Source: Saprospiraceae bacterium
Lineage (GTDB): Bacteria; Bacteroidota; Bacteroidia; Chitinophagales; Saprospiraceae
Length of the DNA stretch: 38,428 nt
Reading direction: 5' to 3'
NCBI GenBank assembly: GCA_026996805.1
Contig: JALWKB010000190.1
Span: forward strand, 1 to 38,428
Part shown: positions 24,200-31,295 of the stretch, one piece after another
Numbering within the stretch: the first letter of the stretch is position 1
Layout of the letters: each line of letters starts with the position of its first letter
Translations under genes and position numbers: made by a program
Notes under the pieces: model-generated
What the model was told of the DNA's origin: nothing
What the model saw: the letters and a program-made list of their open reading frames with translations, nothing else
Database searches by the model: none

Positions 24200-25534
24200 A
24201 TGCGATCGGTTTGCTTCAAAATTGTAATTGTTGTGGTCGTTGGGCTCAGCGGTATTGTATGGGCGGTAGGGATGGAGGCGGAGTTCGAGCTACGCGATAC
24301 GAATTACATGGAGGAGGTAAAGGGTATAAAATTGTACAACCCTGCGCTCATCAATGATCGTCCGGTGTGGATCATGGGAGATTTGCCTCAGCGGTTGATT
24401 CTCGAATTTGACTGGCTTGGTGAAGAGGTGCGGATATTTGAATACAGTATCCACCACTGTAGGGGTGATTGGAGCGCGCTGAGTCCGTTAAGTCTTTCGG
24501 AATACAGCAGTGGGTTTGCCTATGAGGAGATCGAAGGGTATTCGTTTTCGTTTAATACGAAGGTGCCCTATGTCCATTATTCGGTCGAGTGGACGGACCA
24601 GACTGTTCCATGGACGAAGAGTGGCAATTACGTGCTTGCGGTGTGGGATGTGACGACGGGAGAGCGCAAGTTGTGTTTTACCCGAAGATTTTTTGTGGTA
24701 GAGCCACTGGTGGAAGTCGAGGCGTATAAGGTCTTGCCACGCGGGCGGGTACCTCATCATGCGTATCAGGCTTTTGAGCTCAGTATAGACCTTGAGGAGA
24801 TCGAGCTGTTTAGTCCGCTGCGGTATGTCTACATCAATGTCTATCAAAATATGCGATGGGATATGGGGATAGAGGGTCTTCGGCCCTTGACGGAGCGCGG
24901 TACGCTGTTGGTTTATGAAGGGCAGCGGCAGATTGTTTTTCCCGGACTCAAGGAATATCGACGCTTGGATATGCGGAGTATGAAATGGAGGTCGAATGAG
25001 CTTGTGCGCATCGCGGCTACGGATACGGGGTATGTGCTTGTACTGCGTCGGCAGCAGCCTCGATATTACCAGCAGAGTCGGGGTTTGCCCGACCGCAATG
25101 GCAGTTTTTTCTTTGACAATTTTGACTATCGCCACGAGGGATTTTTGCGTTTGGAATACGCGGAGGTCTATTTTAATCTCAGTGCCTGGCGCGATAGCGA
25201 TTACGATGTGTATGTCACGGGTGGGTATTGGGGTTGGAGTTTGTTGCCGGAGATGAAGATGCAATACGATGAGGGGCGGAATGCGTATTTTTTACGCACT
25301 CGGCTCAAGCAGGGGTATTACGATTACGGCTTTGTCGCTGTCGATCGCCGTACGGGGGCCAGGGATGTGATGCGCATTGATGGCTCGACGGACAAGACCG
25401 AGAATGCCTATTTTATCTTTGTGTACTATTCGGATCCGACGCAGAATTACGACCGCATCATTGCTGCGGTGCGTTACGATTACTGGTCGGGATCGATGGA
25501 TCTGTACGAGGCACGCGTGCGCATACGCCGATAG
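24200..25534 (+). CDS. Type IX secretion system plug protein (DUF5103)
   Basis: The 444-aa protein has a signal peptide (residues 1-24, hydrophobic IVIVVVVGLSGIVWAVG). It shows the DUF5103 pattern: RLILEFDWLGEEVRIFEYSI, HHCRGDWSALSPLSLSEYSSGF, YSFSFNTKVPYVHYSVEW, then SGNYVLAVW and the TRRFFVVEP strand. In Flavobacterium johnsoniae a protein of this family closes the SprA translocon channel of the type IX system. The start is ATG 24200, which opens the signal peptide directly; GTG 24176 is less likely. It is divergent from the ALDH gene and precedes the dipeptidase gene. Confidence 0.87.
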   Translation: MRSVCFKIVIVVVVGLSGIVWAVGMEAEFELRDTNYMEEVKGIKLYNPALINDRPVWIMGDLPQRLILEFDWLGEEVRIFEYSIHHCRGDWSALSPLSLSEYSSGFAYEEIEGYSFSFNTKVPYVHYSVEWTDQTVPWTKSGNYVLAVWDVTTGERKLCFTRRFFVVEPLVEVEAYKVLPRGRVPHHAYQAFELSIDLEEIELFSPLRYVYINVYQNMRWDMGIEGLRPLTERGTLLVYEGQRQIVFPGLKEYRRLDMRSMKWRSNELVRIAATDTGYVLVLRRQQPRYYQQSRGLPDRNGSFFFDNFDYRHEGFLRLEYAEVYFNLSAWRDSDYDVYVTGGYWGWSLLPEMKMQYDEGRNAYFLRTRLKQGYYDYGFVAVDRRTGARDVMRIDGSTDKTENAYFIFVYYSDPTQNYDRIIAAVRYDYWSGSMDLYEARVRIRR

Positions 25535-25539
25535 GATGG

Positions 25540-25546
25540 TAAAAAA
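25540..25546 (+). promoter_or_regulatory. Translation initiation signal (TAAAAAA) supporting the dipeptidase start
   Basis: TAAAAAA ends 9 nt before ATG 25556, the spacing of similar motifs elsewhere in the window. It favours 25556 over ATG 25565. Confidence 0.35.
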
Positions 25547-25555
25547 GCATGAGCG

Positions 25556-26188
25556 ATGGTTGGAATGAAAAAGGTCGTCATCGGTTTGGTTTGGATGGTA
25601 GGCGGTCTGTGGGTGGCAGCTCAGGTGCCTGAGGGGGAAAATTGGGTGGAGATTCGGGAGCGATGGCCGCTCTTACAGTTGGAATTGCGCTATGCCACGG
25701 ACGACAATTTTACGGACATTCCATTATATGCGTGTGGTAGGTGTTACTTGCGTCGGCCGACGGCGGAGGCGCTGTATAGGGCGCTGGAGGAGTTGGAGCA
25801 ATATGGGTATGGATTGAAGCTATGGGATTGTTATCGGCCGTCGGCTGTACAGGCGCGGCTGTGGCATTTTATGCCGGACAAGCGCTATGTGGCACCTCCT
25901 TATCAGGGCTCGATGCACAATCGGGGCATGGCGGTGGATTTGACCTTAGTGGATTTAGAGGGCAGGGAGGTGGATATGGGCACCGATTTTGACGATTTTA
26001 GCCCTCGAGCGCACACCGATGCGAGGGGTTTGAGTGAGGATGTGCGCTGTCATCGTGCGCTACTCCAGCGCGTGATGGAGCAAGCCGGATTTCGGTCGAT
26101 CAAGACGGAGTGGTGGCACTATTCATTGGTGTCGGATACGACGTATCCGCTTAGTCGATGGATGTGGCCTTGTCCGAAGGGTCGATGA
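25556..26188 (+). CDS. VanX-type D-alanyl-D-alanine dipeptidase (peptidase M15D)
   Basis: The 210-aa protein has a signal peptide (MKKVVIGLVWMVGGLWVAAQ) and the zinc-peptidase motifs of VanX/DdpX: SMHNRGMAVD (His121, Asp128), the catalytic EWWH (Glu185, His188) and the substrate-binding Arg94 in DCYRPSA. It would hydrolyse D-Ala-D-Ala in the periplasm, recycling cell-wall dipeptide. With no vanA or vanH nearby, a resistance role is not indicated. It follows the plug gene by 21 bp and is probably co-transcribed. Cys60, Cys63 and Cys92 may form disulfides. Confidence 0.9.
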   Translation: MVGMKKVVIGLVWMVGGLWVAAQVPEGENWVEIRERWPLLQLELRYATDDNFTDIPLYACGRCYLRRPTAEALYRALEELEQYGYGLKLWDCYRPSAVQARLWHFMPDKRYVAPPYQGSMHNRGMAVDLTLVDLEGREVDMGTDFDDFSPRAHTDARGLSEDVRCHRALLQRVMEQAGFRSIKTEWWHYSLVSDTTYPLSRWMWPCPKGR

Positions 26189-26242
26189 GTTATTGAGTGC
26201 CTGTGGGTTGAGTCTATTTTGTTGAAATGGTGCGTATGGGTG

Positions 26243-26605
26243 TTATTTGTCTTCTTCGGTTTGGTCGGAGGGTTCTTTGGTCAGTTTGAGGCAGTCGCGT
26301 GCGTTGATTTCGGTGATGTAGCGTGTGTTGCCGTCTTCGTCTTGGTAGCTTCGGTATTGGATTCGTCCTTGGACGAGCACCCAGTTGCCCTTGTGGTAGT
26401 TTTGGGCGATGTACTCAGCTAGGGGGCCCCAGGCAACGATGCGGTGCCATTGGGTGGTTTCGACGGTTTCGCCGTCGCCGGTGCGGTAGTACTCGTTGGT
26501 AGCGAGTCGGAAGACGGCCTTTGCACGGCCATTGTCGTAGCGGGTGATTTCTGGGTCGGCTCCCAGGTGGCCGATGAGCTGGACGTAATTGCGTTGTACT
26601 GCCAT
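26243..26605 (-). CDS. ssb: Single-stranded DNA-binding protein, short form
   Basis: The 120-aa protein is an OB-fold SSB: RNYVQLIGHLGADPEITRYDNG, AVFRLATNEYY, TQWHRIVAWGPLAEYIAQNYHKGNWVLVQGRI and YRSYQDEDGNTRYITEINA. It coats single-stranded DNA. The C-terminus ends in acidic PSDQTEEDK and lacks the hydrophobic DDDIPF-like tip that recruits partner proteins, so it may not be the only SSB. The start is ATG 26605 with TAAAATC (26614-26620) 8 nt upstream and a TATCTTTG promoter element at 26640-26647. Confidence 0.94.
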   Translation of the reverse strand: MAVQRNYVQLIGHLGADPEITRYDNGRAKAVFRLATNEYYRTGDGETVETTQWHRIVAWGPLAEYIAQNYHKGNWVLVQGRIQYRSYQDEDGNTRYITEINARDCLKLTKEPSDQTEEDK

Positions 26606-26639
26606 AACACTTGGATTTTAGGGTGAAAGTCTATATGGG

Positions 26640-26647
26640 CAAAGATA
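26640..26647 (-). promoter_or_regulatory. -7 promoter element (TATCTTTG) for ssb
   Basis: An exact match on the minus strand, 34 nt before the ssb ATG. A TTTC lies 20 nt further upstream as a possible imperfect -33 box. The TAAAATC translation signal lies between it and the ATG, inside the transcript. Confidence 0.55.
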
Positions 26648-26688
26648 CAAGTTTTTTTCTTTGTGCAGAAATGTTGAGTGGAAAAATT

Positions 26689-27768
26689 TTATTTTTTTTC
26701 GTTGGGAGAGGAAAAGTGCTGCCATCCTTGAGCGGTGATGGGTACTTTTTTGCCGCCGGTGGTGAGCAGGTGGACGCCTTCATCTTTGGGCACGATTTCG
26801 CCGATGATGGAGATATCGGGCATATAGCGGAGGAGGGGGAGTTTGTCTTCGGGGGCGGTAAAGAGGAGTTCGTAGTCTTCGCCCCCGTTCATGGCGCAGG
26901 TGATGGGGTCGTGATTGAAATCGAGTGCCATGAGGCGGATATCTTCGCGTATGGGCAATTTGCTCTCTTCGACGATGGCGCCGACCTTGGAGCGGTGGCA
27001 GATGTGGAGGAGGTCGGAGGCCAGGCCATCGGACAGATCGATGAGTGCCGACGGTATGAAGTTTTGGTGATGCCAGAGTTGGATGATGTCGGTACGTGCA
27101 TCGGGTTTGAGTTGGCGTTGGATGGCGTAGCTGTATTTTTCGGGTAGGCTGGGTTGCAGATCGGGATTTTTGAGGAAGAGTTGTTTTTCGCGTTCGAGGA
27201 GGAGGAGGCCGAGGTAGGCGGCGCCGAGGTTGCCAGTGACGCAGAGCAAATCGCCGGGTTTTGCTCCGTGGCGGTAGGCGATGCGAGAGCGTTGTTGGAT
27301 GCCAAGTGCGGAGATGCTGATCGTCAAGCCGCGTAGGGAAGAGACCGTATCACCGCCGACCAAGTCGATGTCGTACTCTTTGCAAGCCAGGTGGATGCCT
27401 CTGTACAGGGCCTGGAGGTGTTCGACATAGTACTTATTGGAGATGGCGATGGAGACGGTGATATGGCGCGGTAGGGCATTCATGGCACAGATATCCGAGA
27501 GGTTGACGACGACGGCTTTGTAGCCGATGTGTTCGAAGGAGCTGTAGATGGGATCGAAGTGGAGGGCTTCGACAAGCATGTCGGTGGAGAGGAGGACACA
27601 GTGATCGTCTTTTACCTGTATGACGGCAGCGTCGTCGCCCACCCCCTGGATGGTGTGCGGAGAGAGGGTGAGGAAATCGGAGGTGAGCAATTCGATGAGC
27701 CCGAATTCTCCCACTTTGTGGAGTGGGGTGCCGGTGGAGTCGGAGTGCTTGTGGTTTTTATCATTCAT
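26689..27768 (-). CDS. thiL: Thiamine-monophosphate kinase
   Basis: The 359-aa enzyme phosphorylates thiamine monophosphate to the diphosphate cofactor. The AIR-synthase-like fold is visible: GEFGLIELLTSDF, the metal and ATP site GVGDDAAVI, STDMLVEALHFD, KAVVVNLSDICAM, LVGGDTV, LCVTGNLGAAYLGLLLL, LIDLSDGLASDLLHI and MNGGEDYELLFTAP. The ATG at 27768 overlaps the stop of the pseudouridine synthase gene (ATGA). No other thi gene is nearby. Confidence 0.93.
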   Translation of the reverse strand: MNDKNHKHSDSTGTPLHKVGEFGLIELLTSDFLTLSPHTIQGVGDDAAVIQVKDDHCVLLSTDMLVEALHFDPIYSSFEHIGYKAVVVNLSDICAMNALPRHITVSIAISNKYYVEHLQALYRGIHLACKEYDIDLVGGDTVSSLRGLTISISALGIQQRSRIAYRHGAKPGDLLCVTGNLGAAYLGLLLLEREKQLFLKNPDLQPSLPEKYSYAIQRQLKPDARTDIIQLWHHQNFIPSALIDLSDGLASDLLHICHRSKVGAIVEESKLPIREDIRLMALDFNHDPITCAMNGGEDYELLFTAPEDKLPLLRYMPDISIIGEIVPKDEGVHLLTTGGKKVPITAQGWQHFSSPNEKK

Positions 27769-28451
27769 AGAGCGGATATGATTTTTTCAAAAGCGATCCA
27801 TTCGGGGTAGGGCGGAGGGTCGGCGGACACTTGCATGGGGCGATGGTCGGTGGGATGGGCCCATTGGAGTCGGAAGGCGTGGAGGTTGATGCCGACGTGT
27901 CGGTTGGTGCGCTTGTCGCCGTACTTGATGTCGCCGCGAATGGGGCATGACAGTGCGCCGAGTTGTGCACGCAACTGGTGAAAGCGTCCTGTCAGCGGTT
28001 GTAGCCACCACAAGTAGAGGTGCTCGCTTGCGGCAAGTACGCGGTATCGGGTGATGGCGAGGCGCGCACGCGGATGGCCTTCGTCTACGACGATGGCCTT
28101 GTGCATGCGTTCGTTTTTCACCAGCCAATGACGAAGCTCACCTGTCTCTTCCTCGGGTCGGCTACGTGTCAGGGCAAGGTAATATTTCTCTATTTTATGC
28201 TGGCGAAACAGATCGGCATACTGTGCCGTCCATTTGCGATCGCGCGCCATGAGTAGCACACCCGACACGGGCCGATCAATGCGGTGAAGCACGTACCACG
28301 CCCCTCCGTAGTGTGCGTGTAGGTATTCCACCAAGCTGTAATCCCCCGTTCGGTCGGGGTGTACAGTGACACCCGGGGGCTTGTACACTGCCGCCAAGCC
28401 TCCTTCGTCGTAGAGTATGCGCACGTCTTCGAACCCCTCGTGTTTAGTCAT
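27765..28451 (-). CDS. RluA-family RNA pseudouridine synthase
   Basis: The 228-aa enzyme isomerises uridine in rRNA or tRNA. It has the family motif HRIDRPVSGVLLMAR with the catalytic Asp, plus VYKPPGVTVHP, KYYLAL and the PLTGRFHQLRAQL helix. It lacks an S4 domain, which suits the short RluA/TruC type. The start was set at ATG 28451 because GGAGGG lies 7 nt upstream, one of the few Shine-Dalgarno-like sites here. It overlaps the last codons of the microprotein gene by 8 nt. The target RNA cannot be told. Confidence 0.9.
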   Translation of the reverse strand: MTKHEGFEDVRILYDEGGLAAVYKPPGVTVHPDRTGDYSLVEYLHAHYGGAWYVLHRIDRPVSGVLLMARDRKWTAQYADLFRQHKIEKYYLALTRSRPEEETGELRHWLVKNERMHKAIVVDEGHPRARLAITRYRVLAASEHLYLWWLQPLTGRFHQLRAQLGALSCPIRGDIKYGDKRTNRHVGINLHAFRLQWAHPTDHRPMQVSADPPPYPEWIAFEKIISAL

Positions 28452-28593
28452 CGACTTCCCTCCACTCATCATAGTCCTGATCCTTTGGCTGTTTGGGGCT
28501 GCTTTTCCCCTTGAAGAGGTGCTTGACGGGTTTGCCCGTGTAGAGGTTGTACAACAAGGCGAGCAACACGAGAATGACGAGCAATTTGATCAT
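28444..28593 (-). CDS. 49-aa single-pass membrane microprotein
   Basis: This short frame encodes a hydrophobic helix (KLLVILVLLALLYNLY at residues 3-18), a basic stretch (GKPVKHLFKGKSS) and an acidic end (QDYDEWREVDD). It begins with ATG at 28593 and ends 8 nt into the pseudouridine synthase gene. A TACCTTTA element lies at 28613-28620. The order helix, basic, acidic, together with tight coupling to rluA-type and thiL genes, supports a real gene. It resembles small Bacteroidota membrane proteins of the DUF4834 kind but is shorter. Function unknown. Confidence 0.65.
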   Translation of the reverse strand: MIKLLVILVLLALLYNLYTGKPVKHLFKGKSSPKQPKDQDYDEWREVDD

Positions 28594-28612
28594 CGGTTTC
28601 GTTTTCGGTTCC

Positions 28613-28620
28613 TAAAGGTA
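28613..28620 (-). promoter_or_regulatory. Candidate -7 element (TACCTTTA) for the microprotein-rluA-thiL genes
   Basis: Fits TAnnTTT with A at the last position, on the minus strand, 19 nt before the microprotein ATG. The rest of the 221-bp gap up to the CHU_C gene shows nothing recognisable. Confidence 0.35.
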
Positions 28621-28814
28621 TGAAATCGCGCACGATCAACTCCTATTGCACGGTATTGCCGCGCTGGGATGTGTGAGATACCGCAGAGATGGATCCTCTT
28701 GACAACGATTTCATACTGAACAATTTTATACCGAAATACCAAAAGAGCGTATTTTTAACAGCGAGGGGCAATGGCGAGATGCGCAGAAGTCTAAAAAGCG
28801 TCGCGTTAGAGCTC

Positions 28815-31064
28815 TCATCGCACGATGGTAACGGTGCCTGTGAGGGTAAACTGCTGGGTGGGGTCTATGGTGCTCTGGCACTGGATGACGTAGGTATAGA
28901 CGGCCGGGGGAAGTGGGGCATTGCGGAAGGTGCCATCCCACGGTTCGATTGCGGGAGGGTAGGCATAGAGGAGGTTGCCCCATCGGTCGAAGATGCGGAT
29001 GCTGGTGATTTGGGCATTGCGCGGATAGGGTTGCCACACGTCGTTGATGCCGTCGCCATTGGGGCTAAAGGCGTTGGGGACGAAGACGGCTACATTACAA
29101 GATCGCAGGTAGACCGTTACGGTATCGGAAAGAGTCCCGCAAGCACTCTGGATGACGACGCTGTAGATGCCGGAATCGGCGACAGTGATTTGCGCAGTGG
29201 TATCGCCCGTGTTCCAAAGATAGCGCGTGCTTGGCAATAGAGGCAAGGACAGTTGGAGCTCTGCATCATCGCATATAGTGGTGTCGCGAGGATGGATGCG
29301 CACGTCGTAGGGGCTAAACTGTTGGACTGTAAAGCTATCGCTCAACGGGCATCCAACGCTGTTTTGTGCTTCGAAGGAGTAAAGGCCTGGGGAGGTGATG
29401 ATTTTGGCATGTGCGGTATCGCCGTCGCTCCATCGGATGTTTTGAAATTTGGTGGGTAAGGCAATGTGAAGGCTGTCGTCCGGACAGAGGATGGTATCGG
29501 GTAGGTCAAAGTCGATGCCCTCATCGAAGACGCGGATGGGCAGCTGGTATTCGTAAATGCACGTGCGGTATCGAATTTGTTGGCTCACGACAAAGTATCC
29601 AGCTTTGTAGAGGGTGAGACACGGTGGACGCGGGCTGGTACTCCATGTGGTATCCACGCCAAAGTACAACAGGCTCCATTTCCACGTTTCGGCCTTGTCG
29701 TTGTCGAGGGGTATGGGCAAGGCGCACTCTCCGATGCAAAAGCGGTCTCTGTCGAGGCGAAAGCGCGGCGTGGGGACTTTATCGGTAGTAATACAGGTAG
29801 CTTGAAAAGAACCACTGGCGAGGCTTCCCGTCAACGTCAAGGAGCCGGGAGCATCGCCATCGAGCTTTTGAAACGCCTCTCCCGATTGCATTAGAATGGC
29901 AAGGGGCTCCTTCTTAAAGCAGTAGCGCAAAAAATCACATGAAGCAGGGGGATCGGAATTGTCCATGTCGATGCGCACGATCAAGCGGTCGTCGGATAAA
30001 GGATCAATGCCTTCGAGAAAAACCCACCGGCCGATGACCGTTGCGGCCAGATGTCGATGAGTCAGGATGATCAAGCCGGGGTTGATGATTCTGGAGGGTA
30101 GGAGTTCGATGACGTAAACATTCGAATCATTGGCTGGCTGCAGGAAGAGAAAGGGAGGGTTGGAAGCATCGGCCATCAGGCGCATGTCGGGGTTGATGAG
30201 GGGAGGGGTAGATCGGATTGTATAGGCCCAGCGCGGAGAAGCATTGGCCTGTAGGGGCAATTGGAGGCAGGCTGCGAAGGGATAATCATCGGTATTTACC
30301 GTACCGGCGATGTAGAGAAGCTGGCTGTCCCTTTGCAAGCTGATGGCCCGAATGTGTACACCGTTGAGATAGGTCGTTTGGAGCACGTCACCTGTAGAGA
30401 GGTCGATCTGCAGCAGGGCCGAATTGCTCTTATCTGAAGCGCAGCTGTTGACGTATAGGATTTTACCGTCGGAAGCACTCGACATGCAGTTAAAGCTATA
30501 ACCGCTGCGTCCGTAGCTGTGGCTGTAGATGAGCGTGCCGTCGCTTTGCAATGCGGTGAGGAAGAGTCGCTTTTCGCTGGTGCTGATTTGGAGGAGGTCG
30601 ACGACGACGATTTGACCATTGTTGGTGAGATAGAGAGCGCGTCGCGGATTGAAGGGCGAGTCTCCCGATTTGAGTTGATATGCCCAGGTGGGGGTCGACT
30701 GATTGGCATTCCAAGCGCTGACGAAGGTCTCTCCTCCCGGTCGGCGCCCCATGACGATGAGTTGGCCGGTGCCATCAGGGACAATGTGGGTGATGCCCGA
30801 CTGGTTGCTCACGGGCAGGGGAAAGCCAATCCTGGCGGATCGGACGGGCATCATCGTCGAGGGATCGACGATGTGAAAGGTATAATCCAATTGCTTTCGA
30901 CTAAACTCGTTAATGACCACCCCCAGGGGACTGTAGCCGAGTGTGCGCTCTTCGGCCGAACTGGCAGTGGAGAAGAAATACTGCACGGTTTGTGCGACGG
31001 TGCTCGCCACACCCCACATACAGGCAAGGAAGAAGACGAACCGCTTGAGTCGATGACACACCAC
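28815..31064 (-). CDS. Large secreted surface protein with CHU_C type IX sorting domain
   Basis: The 749-aa protein has a signal peptide (KRFVFFLACMWGVASTVAQ). A beta-rich region of about 400 residues follows, with propeller-like repeats such as ILYVNSCASD and LLYIAGTVNTDD. Then come two Ig-like segments (DTILCPDDSLHIALP and DTTICDDAELQLSLP, each leading to RWSDGDTA or LWNTGDTT). The C-terminus is the CHU_C domain: VFVPNAFSPNGDGINDVW, IRIFDRWGNLLY, WDGTFRNAPLPPAVYTYVI, TGTVTIVR. That domain directs export and surface attachment by the type IX system. The start is GTG (31064 or 31061); no ATG fits before the signal peptide. Ligand and role are unknown. Confidence 0.85.
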   Translation of the reverse strand: MVCHRLKRFVFFLACMWGVASTVAQTVQYFFSTASSAEERTLGYSPLGVVINEFSRKQLDYTFHIVDPSTMMPVRSARIGFPLPVSNQSGITHIVPDGTGQLIVMGRRPGGETFVSAWNANQSTPTWAYQLKSGDSPFNPRRALYLTNNGQIVVVDLLQISTSEKRLFLTALQSDGTLIYSHSYGRSGYSFNCMSSASDGKILYVNSCASDKSNSALLQIDLSTGDVLQTTYLNGVHIRAISLQRDSQLLYIAGTVNTDDYPFAACLQLPLQANASPRWAYTIRSTPPLINPDMRLMADASNPPFLFLQPANDSNVYVIELLPSRIINPGLIILTHRHLAATVIGRWVFLEGIDPLSDDRLIVRIDMDNSDPPASCDFLRYCFKKEPLAILMQSGEAFQKLDGDAPGSLTLTGSLASGSFQATCITTDKVPTPRFRLDRDRFCIGECALPIPLDNDKAETWKWSLLYFGVDTTWSTSPRPPCLTLYKAGYFVVSQQIRYRTCIYEYQLPIRVFDEGIDFDLPDTILCPDDSLHIALPTKFQNIRWSDGDTAHAKIITSPGLYSFEAQNSVGCPLSDSFTVQQFSPYDVRIHPRDTTICDDAELQLSLPLLPSTRYLWNTGDTTAQITVADSGIYSVVIQSACGTLSDTVTVYLRSCNVAVFVPNAFSPNGDGINDVWQPYPRNAQITSIRIFDRWGNLLYAYPPAIEPWDGTFRNAPLPPAVYTYVIQCQSTIDPTQQFTLTGTVTIVR

Positions 31065-31272
31065 TCCTGAGGTTTCGGATATATAACTGCGATTTTAGTG
31101 GTGTATTATAATAAAACTGCGTGGGTATAAAATGGTTGGCTCAATGACGAGGGTGTCCTTTTCATTTTTTTGTATGAAATCGTAGGGCATAGGATTGAGT
31201 GGTTGGTGACAATCGCTGTAGAGTGGCGGTGTAGGTGCCGAAAGAAAACCTATGCGGGCCATTGATGTTTTG

Positions 31273-31280
31273 TAAATTTG
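31273..31280 (+). promoter_or_regulatory. -7 promoter element (TAAATTTG) for uvrA
   Basis: An exact TAnnTTTG match 15 nt before ATG 31296, in the 231-bp divergent gap. Transcription would start near 31287, after the in-frame TTG at 31278, which supports the ATG start. No -33 box is clear. The rest of the gap holds nothing recognisable. Confidence 0.45.
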
Positions 31281-31295
31281 TCGTTTTGGCAGGCT

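Noticed and set aside
25556-26188. Vancomycin-resistance gene
   Set aside because: The VanX-like enzyme has no vanA/vanH neighbours and a general signal peptide; cell-wall dipeptide recycling is the simpler reading.
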